Assembly: GCA_946807835.1 (NCBI GenBank)
Contig: OX327683.1
Span: 5,337,001 to 5,401,000, forward strand
DNA: 64,000 bases
Source: Ailanthus altissimus
Taxonomy: Eukaryota > Streptophyta > Magnoliopsida > Sapindales > Simaroubaceae
Reading direction: 5' to 3'
This document shows positions 37,982-50,990 of this stretch, piece by piece. The position numbers were made by a program, and so were the translations under genes. The notes below the pieces were generated by a model. That model was not told the DNA's origin. It was given only the letters and a program-made list of their open reading frames with translations, and did no database searches. Within the stretch, counting starts at the first letter, position 1. The number at the start of each line of letters is the position of its first letter.

Positions 37982-40900
37982 TCAGTTGTCCCTTTTCACG
38001 AAGACTATCTCAGGACTAGGAAGAAGCTGGAAAACACCATTGTTAATTGTTGGTTTTGGCTTCTTTTCAAATCCTGGCTGAAGCCTTATCTGTAGTTCCA
38101 TTCAAACAAAAGAGCAATTAGATTTCAAAATTCATGTATTGCCAAAATGAATTTGAACAAAACATGCTAATTTTTGTCTTTCTCAGAAACTGAAATTTTT
38201 TAGAGAAATTCTCATGGGGTGTAGGCCAAACCAAATGGTTGTCTTATTGGAAGAAACTTCCTAAATTTCATCACTTTATGAGCATATAACTTGTTTTCTA
38301 TTTTCTAACTTTTCGACCAAGTATTCAGCACAAAATTTTAATTATGGTATTGCAAGTTGATTTATTCAGGCCCTAGAGCTGTTCTTCTAAGTTGCAAGGT
38401 CACCAGCTATTGATATCACACTATGACATGGAGCATCATCCCACTATATTAGGAATTACTTAATGACGGACTTTGCACTTGCAATAAAGTGACAGCATCA
38501 TTTAATTACATACAATGTAACGTAAAAGACATAAGTTCAACATAAACCTCAAGGAAACCAAAGTTTGAAAACCATTTCCCAACTACTACATGGACTGAAT
38601 GCCAGTAAGAAACTAGCTTCAATATGTTTCTTGTTTTAGTGGACAACTTCACCTTACCTAATATCATTTACACAAATTCTCTTAGATTCTTCTTCAGATA
38701 AAAATGGAAAGAGAGGAATACTCACTTCAACTTGTTTCTTTTTTTTGTGGACAACCTTTTCACGTTGAGAATCATACATCATTTAACAGGTCGATTAACA
38801 TAAAGAAGTAAATCAAATTAAAATATGATAACTTTGATTGGATTCTAACCTTCCCTGTAGTCTAAATTTTGTAGTTCATTAGTTTCGTTGTTATGTTTTT
38901 GATAACCCAGAAATCCCCTGAACTGGATTAGCAAACTTGAGTTCAGAACAGAGACCTAGTGAATCTTACATTCTTCAATATGAAGAAAATTTGTGGCTTA
39001 GGCATTGAAGCCCGGACCTTGTGAGACTAACCTGCAGGCCTGTCCACTCAATTCATCCCTCAAGGTTAATTTCACTACATTTTTAGTCCTAAAACATAAC
39101 AGATGCAGCTACTATGAGCATGAAAACCATATCTCAATTATATAGCTTTTTGTAAATGCTAGTTCTCCTCCAGTGTCCCATTTCCTACACAATAATTGGT
39201 CCAATCAACAAGCAAATCATTCTCACAATCTGGTCTTTGATAACCTTATAATTGGAACAAAAGAGCTAAAAATGTAAAATGAAAAGTTAAGATGCCATCC
39301 AAATACAATGTCCTATTGTACAAGGCCTTCTATTTTAATGGAGTAATGAGGTAAAGCTGTAGGATGGTCCCTATACCTATCAAACCATTAACTATGGGAG
39401 AATTTCTTTGCGTTCCCCTGAGGTTTGACTTAATGTCAAATAAAATGTATAAAATCAAGAAATGGCCAATAGCATCCTTTTATTTCGCTTGACAATAGCA
39501 AGTGACATCCTTTGACATTAGTCAACATTAGCCAATTGTTATCAAAATTCATGGAAGAGGGTGATTATCTGTGTTTGTTCTTTGTCGTTTTTCTCCTTCC
39601 TCATTCCCGCTTTTTCTCACTTTTTCTCTCTTCTATCTCTTCTTTCCTGATCCGGTATATTGTGGAGAGGTTAATTCAAATGCAACTACATAAAATCTTT
39701 CCTCATTCCAACCATGGGTATCAGCATTCCAATTTCATCCATCTTTTATGGCATGAAGAGTGAGTTAGAAAGCAAAGTTCATTATTATAATTGTTATGTT
39801 TAACTTTCATGGCAACTATTGACTTCATGCTAAATAAAAAATGGCTTGTTTGTCAAGTGCCAAATGGTTGAATAATTGCTGTCACTTCCACATAACAAAG
39901 TATTATCAGATTTTTCTACTTGAGGATTTGTTTGTCTTTCCATGATTACTAGTATTGCTTTCCGTTTTGTTGCTTCAGTTAGTTTGGAAGTAGGATTTTC
40001 TACTGTAAGAGATTAAATACTATTTTGGGCCCTAACAGCATCACATTGACCTAGTGCTTTTTCATTTTTTTTAACAAGAAATTTGAAAGTAAAAGATGAA
40101 AAATCAGTACATATATAATTTGGACCAGCTGTCCACAAAGAATGCCAAAAACTCAAGGGTGGGGAAACAAGAGCTATACAATATATATTCAGAAAACATT
40201 TCAAAGATATGACATACAAAGACGATCCATCCACCATAGAACAAGGTTGGACCACCCTTGACAACCTTACCCTAAAACCCCCTTCAAATTGAGATGAGTA
40301 AAGAAAAATGAGAATCCTGGGAACTCCTCAAAGCCCAAAGCAAAGCTGAGAGATAAACTCCTAGTGGTTTTTGGTTCAAATCTTCACATCATACTAAATA
40401 AATTGCATGTGTTTGTGATGTTTCTTGACATTTATACTGATGCAAATGCCTTGCATGTATGGGGGCATAAATTAAAAAATTAAACTATTTTGTTGGGCCC
40501 TCACCAATCAGCTTAAAGTTTTAGACCAAGAAGTAACTTAACATTTGCCAGTTTCTAAATTGTAGTTGAGACAAATGTGAAAATGTGAAATTTCATGCCA
40601 TCACTTGAAAAGTAAAATCCTCCTCAAGATGCAAACACAAACTTTCAAAGGACTAAATTTGATTGTTGGAGTTTGCTCAAAAACTCTTGGAGACTTGAAA
40701 CTGTAATTAGTTCAGAGGCTGTAGGTCATTTTATCTGGTGGTCAGTAACATGGTAAGAAATATTTATCATTACTCTTTTAAGTGAAATATGGGTAAAAGT
40801 GTCATTTTAATAGTCAATTTGGTCAAAAGATAGTAATAAAAGAAATATGTTAGTAGCAGTGGAGGTTTCAGACAAATTTCTGATCATTTTCATATTGCGT

Positions 40901-43900
40901 AATATATAACTAAACCCTAGAGGGTCCTATTTGAAAGTCATCCTAATTTATGGGGACAAGTCTATGTGTGGTAATAGACAATGATGAAGCACCAAATATA
41001 TGCCACAAGAAAGATTTGTCAGAAAATAATTTAAAAAGTACTAGCACCAACCTCATAGCGTTCAAGCAACGTTGCCAATAATGTAGCAACTCCTCGAGTT
41101 ACAAATTTCTGGCCAATACAGGCCCGAGTTCCAGAACCAAAGGGAAGAAATGCTGCATTATCATTTGGATCACTCAAAAGAAATGATGATTGTTTTGGAT
41201 CCACATATGCTTCAGCACCGCCTGCGAACAATTATTACCATGAAATTATTTCATAAAATAAATCATTTAGCAAGTCTTTAACTGATTATTATACAGATCA
41301 GATGACAAGAGTACTTGAAATGTAAACCTAGATTGTGCTCTGCATGCAGAAACAAGCAAAGGATGTGATGCAAACTAAATTTACAAGTGATAAGGTATAG
41401 TCAAACTCTTTGAATTGTCTGCATTATGATTTCGACTTGTGATTTTCCACGAAAAGAAGCACATTAACACAGTGTATGTAAAGAGTGCTGCTGCAGAGGA
41501 GCATGCATGTTAAAAAAGGCACGAATGAACTATAGTCATTTACCATATCTAACAGTGTTCATCAACAAAATATTAGTTGGAACTTGATAAGAGAGGTTGA
41601 TAATCAAAGAAAGGCTAGAATCATACCTGTCAATGGTTCACTGCATGCCTGATCAGATTGCTTTCCTTTCTTTGTCAAAAAACGGTAAGGATTAAATTGG
41701 CTGGCATCGCTTCCCCAACTACAATCATCCATCTGTACTAACTGTACAGGGACAACCAGCACCGTCCCAGCTGGTAGAATTACCCCATTTTTAAGAGTCA
41801 AATCTTGAAGCAAAAGAGGAAAAAAAGAAAAAGAACCAATTAGTGACTACTCATCTAAAGCAGTAAAGAAATCATTATTAGCAGTTACAATCAAGGCTAG
41901 TAATATGGTAACATTTGCAAAGTGTCACAAGTAAATGAAGCAGCTAGCAATGTACAAATCACCTCATACACACTGAGACACACACAAATGAGCACTTGGA
42001 AGAAAACTTTCCCAAAATATCAGAGGAATTGAAAAGGAATGAGCAAAAGCTCTTGGAAGAACAAAGTTGAAAGAGGTGACAGCCAGATATATAGCAACAA
42101 TGGTGTTAAAAGATGATAGATGCATTTTCTACATCCTATAGAGATGGTAATCATTTTCAAATTTAGCTACAATGACATCCCACATTCTGCCTCAGAACAA
42201 GGGCATTAAAATAGGAAAAAGGTCTAAGACTATATCCTAAATGCCAAACTAAGTAATCACCAAATAAGAAATGCCTCACCATGTCTCAGAGAACATCGCT
42301 GCAATAAGCGTCCAGCAGGCAGAAGCCGGGCAGATTCATAGATGGTTGCCAATAACAAAAGCATATTATCAACCATTCCTTGCTCTTTTTCTGTTGAACC
42401 TTTTCGTGCCATAGTTATCTCCGAGTAAATCTGCAGAAGTTGCAATTTTTATAAATTGCAATCCAGTATCCTCAAAGTGTAAGAATGCCAGGAAAAAGGT
42501 GATTGAAAATTCAATTGAATCTTTCAAATAGTAATGAGAACATCTATACTCTGAATCAAAACCAATTCAGACCCACATGTAATTTAACTAAATATAAAAT
42601 CAAAATCTCTGCATGCATACACAGAGAAGAACAACTGGCTATATATTTATAGATTTGCTGATACTTCCTTTCATTATTCATAAGCACTTAGCATGAAGGA
42701 TCCTCGATAACAATCAAGTTTGGGTGCACTAGGTAGTCAGGTACATGACTGAATTTAATATATTAAATAGCAATATAACATCTAAAATCTCAACCAAAAA
42801 CCAACTGAGACAAGCATGTTATTTAATCCTATATATAATAAAAAAATTTGCATGTATACACAAAGAGAGAAAACTGACCATATATTTATAAACACATACA
42901 TAAATATCATTAATTCTTTCCATAAGCATTACAAGCAATGCCAAGCTTAGCAAATGCACAATTGAGTTGGGTTTGGATCACTGCCAAGTTTGCAGTTCAC
43001 AATATATCTTAATTTTCATTTACTTTCTTCCAATAGTCAAGCGAGTAAATTATGCTCCAAGTCTTTTCAAATAGTCCTGTGAGAAGCAAGAAACTTACAA
43101 TTGGTTAATAGAGAAGATTACAAAGATTAATTGATAACCTATTGACACTTCTTTAGGTCTATTTTCGATTGTCATAATCATTAAGTCACATATCCTACAT
43201 AAATGTTCACTTCATCCTCAACCATGATTTCTAGCAAATGATAGAAAATAAGGCCTTCTCTTGTTGATGATCCCCTTCATTCCACTAACCACACCATGCC
43301 CTATAACAGCCTAGTAAACTCTTTCTTTATTGAAATGAGCATCAAACCTTTATTGATCTCCTCTCCATCAGGAGCTTCATCCATGCTTCCAAGAAATAAA
43401 AAAAATTTTATGAGCTCTGATTTGGCAATCTAAATTGACTATGGATGACAAATGGCATGAGGGTGTTTATCCTAATAAGATGTAGACCTAGGAATTAAGC
43501 AAAGGAGGGAAATGAGAGATAAAGTAAGAAAAAAAATAGACAAAGAAGCAAGAACACGAAAGAAAAAACCTCTTTTAAATGTTCACAAGTATTATTCAAT
43601 CCCCATCTTTTTTCCTACTAAAATGAAGCCCTTTCAAAATACAAAATATTCCTCATATGACACAATAAAAATATTCATTCTCTACTTAAAATATTGACCA
43701 AAAAATAATTCAAAATAAGAAATGCATCAATCTTCATTAAATAACCCTAAAACCCAAAAGATAGAAGGATAAGAAAATACCCCAAGTGCTAAGCCAAAAG
43801 CCCAAACCCTCAAACCTAGACCCTAATCTATAATCAAACCCAAAAATCTCATTTGAGAACCTACAACTTAACCACAAAAATGCTTAAACTCTACCAAGTC

Positions 43901-46900
43901 ATAGCATCCTTAAGGCCAAGTAAAACAACCCAAAGCCTTGGTCAAAAAAAGGCAAAACAATCACGGCATCATGCATTCACACTAGGGGAGCCCAAGATTT
44001 TAAAAACCAATTCCTAGAAATTTAAAAGGTTGAATTTAGGTTTTGATTTTGGATCAGTGTTTGAGATTAAGGATGGCAAAATCCGGATCCAGATCCAAGT
44101 TTTGCTCAACCCGAATCCAAATTTTTTCAATGAACCCAGAACCCGAGTTTTACCCAAGTTTTTTCAAGTTTTTCCAGATCCAGGTTTAAACCCAAGCCCG
44201 ATCTGGGTAATCAAAATCCGAGTTTAAGCACGGATATTTTTTTATTTTTTTTCTAATTTTTTTTCAAATGTTTAGGTTAAACTTGAATTTTGAGATATTT
44301 ATTTTGTAAAACAATTGTTAGATTCATATATATTAAACATTAGGAATTAATTTAGGACTTAAAAAAAACAAAACAAATAAATAAATAAAATTTGAATCCG
44401 AGTCCAGATTTCTGGGTTCCCACAAAAACTTGGATTCGAATTTTTCCAAAAAAAATGGGATCCGGATAAAAACCCGGATTTTTCGGGCCGGATTCTGGAT
44501 CTAGGTCCAGGTCTGGGTTTTTTTACCATCCCTACTTGGGAAACCATTTGGGTTCTAGTTATAAGGCATAAAGATGAACCCCTCTAACTCTACCCTCAAG
44601 TGTTTTCAACAGTATGACTTCCCACAACTCTTTGGAACTCTAAGGACTTGATAGTAGAGTGCCAGAAATCTACACCTCATTTAGTACCAACTCATTCTTG
44701 TACCTTAATAAAAGCTGCAACAACCAAAAAATTGGATATAGATAAGTAGAGATGGAATCGAGTAAAATACTTTTTGAAGACCTTCAACACTTTAAGGAAA
44801 GTCTTTACTTCTTCACAGCATACAAAATGTCTTTCACCAAGGAGCAGATATTTGATGCCTTTACATTCTCCTTGAGACATCTCTATACCTTCCCCAAACT
44901 TGCTCGTCCAAGACGGCTACTTTTGATCCATATCATGACAAAGCAGAATCTGTGTTTGCAAAAGTAATCATAAACCTAGGAGAATTTAAAGCCCTTTTAT
45001 CTACCCAGTACTTCATATAAATTTCCTATAAATGTGATAATGGATTATGGAATATTATATAGAATGTAGTGTCTCATATCCCAATCAGATCCTGAAATTT
45101 AAAGAAAAACCATTGTTTTTCCAATAATTTAATCCTAACCTCTTAAAGCTTACTAGGGTGCACAAGAATCAAAGTTCAAGCCAGTGCATTATACTAATTG
45201 TTAACTACATTAAACAATTCAGAATCTTCTCTATCTATTAGAGAGTTGGTAATGTTAATTAATGGATTTCCTACTGCCTAAAGGAAAAAATAAATGCAGA
45301 AATACATTCATGCATTCAGATATATGTTTTTACGTACACATATATACATTGTAACCAAATAAGGTCATTGAAGACTGCAATGGAAACACAATGTAATAGC
45401 AAATTAGCAGTGTGTCATGGTGAAGCACAATAAAGTACAGTCTAATTAGCATATAATGTCAACTCAAGGTGTCTAAGAAAAATGTAAATTAAAAAGGGGG
45501 AAGAAAAGAACAAGCAAGTTAATGAACGAGAAAGAAAAAATGGTTCAAATCTTGATTATATAAAAGCATAATATCTTGATAACCACCTTCACAGCATAGA
45601 TAGACGCCAATAAGAGGTAAAAGGCAAGAACTATGCAGCAACACAACAGAAAAGAAGAAATAAAGGGTCAGCATCTAAAGTACTTGAAGTTGATTACTAA
45701 TTTTACATCGGACACGATGAATTAACCCAATACAACATTAAAAAATTGAGACGGCTACCTTATCCTGTATATCCCGATGGATCGCGAGCTTTGCCAGGAT
45801 ATTACCAACCAAACCTGCTGTAGTTAAGTATCCATGAAACATCACACCCATAATATTTCCACATGGTTCTTCTCTGGAATGAAGATGGCTGTTAGGCTCT
45901 TGTGATGCCAAAACGTCAGAACAAGATGGTCCACCTAATGCAGCTTCCATCCCCTTATTTGTAATTTCATAATGGGAGGTTTGGTCCACAGGACAAAATA
46001 GCTTGCAATTTTTCCGACATTGTTGGATAATATCTTGTGTTAAGCATTTCAATTTGGTGCACAGATGCTGGTACCTCCAGAATCCCCGCTTCCAGAAGGG
46101 AGTAACACTATATGAAGCCCAAAAGCAAGCATCTTTAGCAATCATTGTGAGAAGCTCCTCATAAACATTTGCCTTTGACCATGCCAAGAATGCATCTCCA
46201 AAAATTGTGGCTCCCAACATGATAAAAGCCATATGTTGAGAAACCATCTTACAATCAATACTTCCCTTGCTGGTCATCTCATGTATTCTTTCCATCACAC
46301 AGTCCACAACCCTAGCAGATATTACATTTCCTCTCTCCAGCAACCTTCCATTTAGTTCTGTGGCCAAAGATTCCCGAATCTTTTGCACCTGTATAAAGAA
46401 CAGAACATTACTCATTATCAGATAGAGCAGTACAATAATCAGACTTTAAAATGGAAAGAATGAGAGTATTAACCCAATAAATTGAAATTTTGAAGACTTC
46501 AACTGGTATATCCCAAAAAGCTGACAGTTACATTCTCCAAGATATAAAACTAGTTTATCCAATGACTTCAAGATGAAATAAGATTGAACACATTGTGAGA
46601 AATTAATAGGATTCTAGATGAATCTGAATATTGGTTTAAACCACTTTTATCAGTCAATATTTGCTAATACAGTATTAAAACCCTAAGAACTCCAACAAAA
46701 TATTGTCCAGCATACACATAATACATGTGAATGCTCTCCATTACTAGGATTATGATGTTTTAATAATATGTACCAAGTACTTGGCCTCAAATTACAAATT
46801 CTAGGAACAATGAAGGCCTTTCTTCAATTATCAGTATTTGCCCTCCTTATTTCAATTTCCAGTAATCTACACCTCCCATGCCAATTCAAACATTATTTTA

Positions 46901-47835
46901 CAGAAAAATAAAAAATTCTTGCCTCCATAAGTGTCAGAGTGAACCTCAGATTCAATAAGGACTTGTCTTCGCTGAAAACCAAAACATTGAAGATGTAATG
47001 ACTTATTCCCTATTAATAAAATGATCTTTCCATAGGCTTACCTAAAAATGAATTTCAATAGAATAGAAGCATATGATTATTTAATGCCTTGAATCATGCC
47101 ATGGACCCCAAATAATCAGTCTAAGGCACTCAAGCACTATTATAAGCAACTAAGGGTATGTTTCGAATTGGGTTGTGGCTTTTAATCGACAACTGCCATA
47201 GATAGTTGAAAAACAATAGCTATTAGGTATCCTGCTTCGAGAATTAAGCAAAATAGGCTGCTACAAAACATTAACATAAAACACAAAAATTCCAATCGCA
47301 GAGAAAAGATCAGGAGATGGTACCTGGTGGAAAGAGGAAACAAAGAGGCTGGACTGCCCAAATGCTAAACGGAAAGCCCTTCCGGTCAAAGGTAGTTTAT
47401 CTTCGGCCTTCGAAAGCATCTCCTTGATAAGCGCCGGTTCTTTGATTGACACCAACAGTTTTGTCGGACCCAACCATAGCTTCACAATTGATCCATATTT
47501 CTCATGCGATTCTGCCAACACCTCTGAAAAAACCGAGAAAACCCAAAAACCATAACAAATCAAACCCAAAATTTAGGGTTCTAATCCGCACACTTTTGTT
47601 TTGTAACAATAAAATTAAAATCAAACATACCGGTGAGACTCTGAGTGGAGAGGAGATGAGAGTGGCCGCAAAATGAAGAACAAGGCGGGCCAGGGATTTT
47701 GTATGCCTGCTTCCATAATCTCAACAGTTTGATGACTTTTTTGAGCAAAAGAAATGTGATCGTGATGAGTGAGATCCAAAGAAAGGCATTGATTTCCCAC
47801 TGCGCATAGTCGCTCAGAAATTTTTCGGAACTCAT
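37982..47835 (-). CDS. Cytochrome P450, non-A type (possibly CYP727-like)
   Basis: Complete gene of 7 coding exons (minus): 47631-47835, 47324-47523, 45759-46388, 42280-42430, 41627-41803, 41052-41221, 37982-38089; 1641 nt, 546 aa, all AG/GT borders in phase. Haem-thiolate monooxygenase, expected on the ER by an N-terminal anchor (residues ~15-37, FLWISLITITFLLL) followed by the proline hinge KIPGPP. Visible: ExxR in YESARLLPAGR (E377, R380), FNPYRF (432-437), haem loop FLPFGSGTRACIGQKF with ligand Cys489. The I-helix segment reads HGYLTT (320-325) where A/G-G-x-D/E-T-T/S is usual, so the acidic residue is missing. The many introns fit a non-A-type P450. CYP727 is my best guess from overall feel; the substrate is unknown. 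Introns of 2.96 kb and 3.33 kb are unusually long. Confidence 0.93.
44068..44534. mobile_element. hAT-like non-autonomous element in P450 intron
   Basis: The left end TAAGGATGGCAAAATCCGG and the right end, read on the other strand as TAGGGATGGTAAAAAAACC, form imperfect terminal inverted repeats of the plant hAT type (TAGGGGTGGCAAA). Inside each end are runs of 'ccggatccagatcc'-like words that also pair with each other. It is noncoding, about 467 bp, and lies in the 3.3-kb intron between P450 exons 3 and 4. The flanking octamers (tttgagat-like / cttgggaa) match only partly. Confidence 0.6.
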
Positions 47836-49500
47836 TTTTCTTTTTTTCCAAAGACTCGAACTCAGAGGATTACTCCTAGTCTTGACTTTTTCGGCTCTAT
47901 GCCGGTTGTGGTTGTCATCTCAATCTCATTTTCACAAATTGACAGCTGACTTTAGACTCGAGGCTGTGTCTCTTCGTGTTTTGCGTGATGAGTTTGATGA
48001 CTGATGAGAAGTTATGAAGATGCGTGTGCCACGTTCCCTCGTACATCTTCCTTCCACGTCACCCCCGCCGCCCCTCTTTCACCTCCTAAGAAATGGGAAT
48101 TTTTCGGACTCAAAATTTGTTTTTGGTCATTTTTTTTAATCTCATATCTAAATATTAATCTTTTATAGTTAAAAAAATAAATTTAAAATTAAATAATTAT
48201 ATTCTTAAATATTATTTTTTATTTTTACCAAAACAAATCACTTCAAAAAAAAATTTCTTCATAAAATTTTATCAAATTTACGTCGTATAAATCACAACTT
48301 CGAATTCGTTATTATGTAAAGAAGATTTTACACCTCTTATTATTCACTTTAAATTTAAAAAATAGTCTATATTTATTAAATTTTGTTTGTGATTAATTTA
48401 AAAAATAGTCTCACTTCAAATCCGGTAGTTTATGAAAAACCATGAACCACAGTTTTGTTTGTGATTTTCTTAAAATTTAAAGATCTAGAATATTGTTTTA
48501 TTTTTCCTTTAAAATGCAATTAAAGTGAACATGAATATTTTATTCTCCAAAAATAAAAATTAAACAGGAATATTTTAGAGTATCATTTTGACTTTTTGCA
48601 AAATATACAAGATATACCTTAAATATTAAAATTATTCATAACATTTTTATTATTAAAAAAAATGATATTTAAATTTCTAATATTTAAAAAAATATGTTAT
48701 ATAGATCTAATAATTTTAAAAATTTCTTCGACAATTTTATTAAATAATGATTTTTGTCTACTTTAATAATAAAAAAATTATATATATATTTTTTAAAATT
48801 TTAAGAATTTAAATGTTTTATTTTATTAAAATAGATAAAAATTATTAATTAACAATAATGTTAATGAAAATTTTAAAGTTTACTTGTTCTTTTCTTAAAA
48901 TGTTAGGAATCCAAAATTCTTTTTGCTCTACTATTATTCAATCTTTTAAAGTTATTATTATGTGGGCCTATGGTGTTTTGCCATTGTTCAAATAAACCAA
49001 TTATTTACAATTCAAGTCAATTAAGTCCTTATTGTAAATTTGTTCAAATAAGTTCTATGACTGTAATGCCTCAAGGGGCATGACTTTGTGGCAAACCGTA
49101 TGTAAATTACATCAAATTATCAGAGTTTGAATCTTGGGGGAGATAAGGATAAAATTCTTTGGGCGCTGATTCATCCCTTTTTTTTTTTTTAAATAAAACA
49201 AATTTCATGACTGTAAAATTAAAACTTTGATGTTAATGTCTAACCTTGAAATGTAAAAAAATTGAATATAATACTCTTTGTAAATAATAAAAGACTCAAA
49301 CATATATATTTTTGCAAAAGAAAATTACAAGAGTAAAAAAGAAATTGAAAGACTTAAACTCTAGTATATATATAAAAAAAAAAATCCCAAAAACCTTAGC
49401 AAAATACTCTATAACATCTTATCCTAAAATTTCAACAACCAGTCCAATCAAATTCTAGCAAACACACCCAACAATCATTTTCACCTCTACCATAAAACAT
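47836..49500. promoter_or_regulatory. 5' flank of the P450 gene, then AT-rich spacer
   Basis: 47836-48090 is the likely promoter and 5' UTR side of the minus-strand P450 gene, with relatively balanced base composition. Beyond 48120 the DNA becomes very AT-rich with poly-A/T tracts and no ORF. TATA or TSS cannot be fixed. Confidence 0.4.
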
Positions 49501-50990
49501 CATAAACTTAGAAAAAAAAAAACCCACAAATTTCATCAGTAATTTTACGTTCAAAATTGCCTAAAAGTAAAAACCCAAACCCTTTATCACAAGAGAAATT
49601 GGAGACCGACAGTCCAAAATAATTGCTAGTACTATGGAGGTCACCAAACATGTATTCGTGCTTGGGCTCACGTGGCCGCACGACTGTTGTGCGTGTGGAG
49701 CCTTGGAAAGTAGCGCCAATTCCAATCCTAACCCCGCATGGCAGCACGCCTTAGGCCACGCTACCACTCTTGCCATCACGTGGCAACGCTACTGCTTGCG
49801 CCTGTACACGCACGGCTGCTAACGCAATGGTGCTAGGGTTTGATAATGTAAGGATTTAGTGATCATTTGATCAAGCATCTCTATTATTTAAATTTTTTTT
49901 TTTAACATCGGAAATTCTTTTTAAATTTTTTAAAATATATATTTTTTTTTTAAATTTCAGATTTAATATTATAAGTATTTTTATAATATTACATATAATA
50001 GGTCTGCTGATATATATCAGACTATTATTGAGACACTTTACAAGAATTAAATAAAATTTTTATGGATCGCCCGAACTTATTGCTCCAGAAGCGAAGATAT
50101 AACAGGTCCCGATGAACCTATCCCTAGAGGCATATCTACCTTATGTTACGAATGAAAAAAACCGACCTTTACGTAGGAAGAATTTAATCTTATAAAAAGA
50201 AAGACTACATTATAAAAACAAAAACTACCTCACACAGGAGGATTGTTGCTAATGTACTACTAAAATTACAAAAAAAACCCTCCACAATATAATCAAAGAT
50301 TTCTCAAACCCAATCTACTATAGTATTTAACAACTAAATAATAATCGCAATATGTAACTCCGTGAGGTGAGCGATGGGGGAGCTTAGTGATCAGGCAATA
50401 ACAGTGAGTTAGAGCCAAAAAATGAGAAACAGAGCAAAATAAGAACGTTCATCGGTGGCACGCCGGAGTTGGCAACAACCCAAGCCGGTTCTTTCTCAGA
50501 TCGACCACTATGGCTGAAGGAGACGACGAGCTACATGGCTGCCGGGAAGAGCGACGGGGGGACGCGATGCCAGTCGGATCCAATCAAGCATCGGCTGAAG
50601 AGGGGCCTCTCACCAAAGAAAATGGTTGGGCACTAAAGGTGTCGATCAATGCAACAACCTTGAGGTACAATGTGGTAGCGGCATGGCTTCTGGACTAGGT
50701 TGGGTTGATGAGTACAGCCTCTGGAGAAGCGAGGGAAGAACGAAAATTAACTGGAAATAACTCTGGAACAGGAAGAAAGGGTAAGAAACTATAAAGAAAA
50801 AAGAAAAGGAAGTTGAAGAGTTAAATCGTGGTAGTGAAATGAAAGGAGCTGCCGAAGAGGGGGTAAAAGCCCCCTCTTCAGCAAGGACTAAAACTGAGAT
50901 ATGCAACGCTTGAATGGGAGAGCTTTTTTCTTTTTGAAAGGTGAGCTTTTTTCTTTTTGAAAGGTGCAGTGCTAGGGTTCGTCCTAGTGA
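49501..50990. other. GC-richer patch, probable repeat, with a strong hairpin
   Basis: Two GC-richer islands (about 49625-49840 and 50370-50700) stand out from the AT-rich surroundings. Short ORFs on both strands have no family resemblance and are probably fortuitous. 50854-50879 forms a stem of 10 bp (GAAGAGGGGG / CCCCCTCTTC) around a 6-base loop. A 23-bp unit (GAGC, T6, C, T5, GAAAGGT) is tandemly duplicated around 50920-50965. The composition suggests a noncoding retroelement piece; unproven. Confidence 0.4.

Noticed and set aside
47581..47851. Longer open frame starting at 47851 as an alternative P450 start or uORF
   Set aside because: The first codon there is TTG, not ATG, and its frame differs from the P450 frame. 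The ATG at 47835 gives the anchor and KIPGPP hinge in frame.
50510..50906. Opposed 62- and 86-codon frames in the GC-richer patch
   Set aside because: No recognisable motif, no splice context, and both strands are open together; likely chance.
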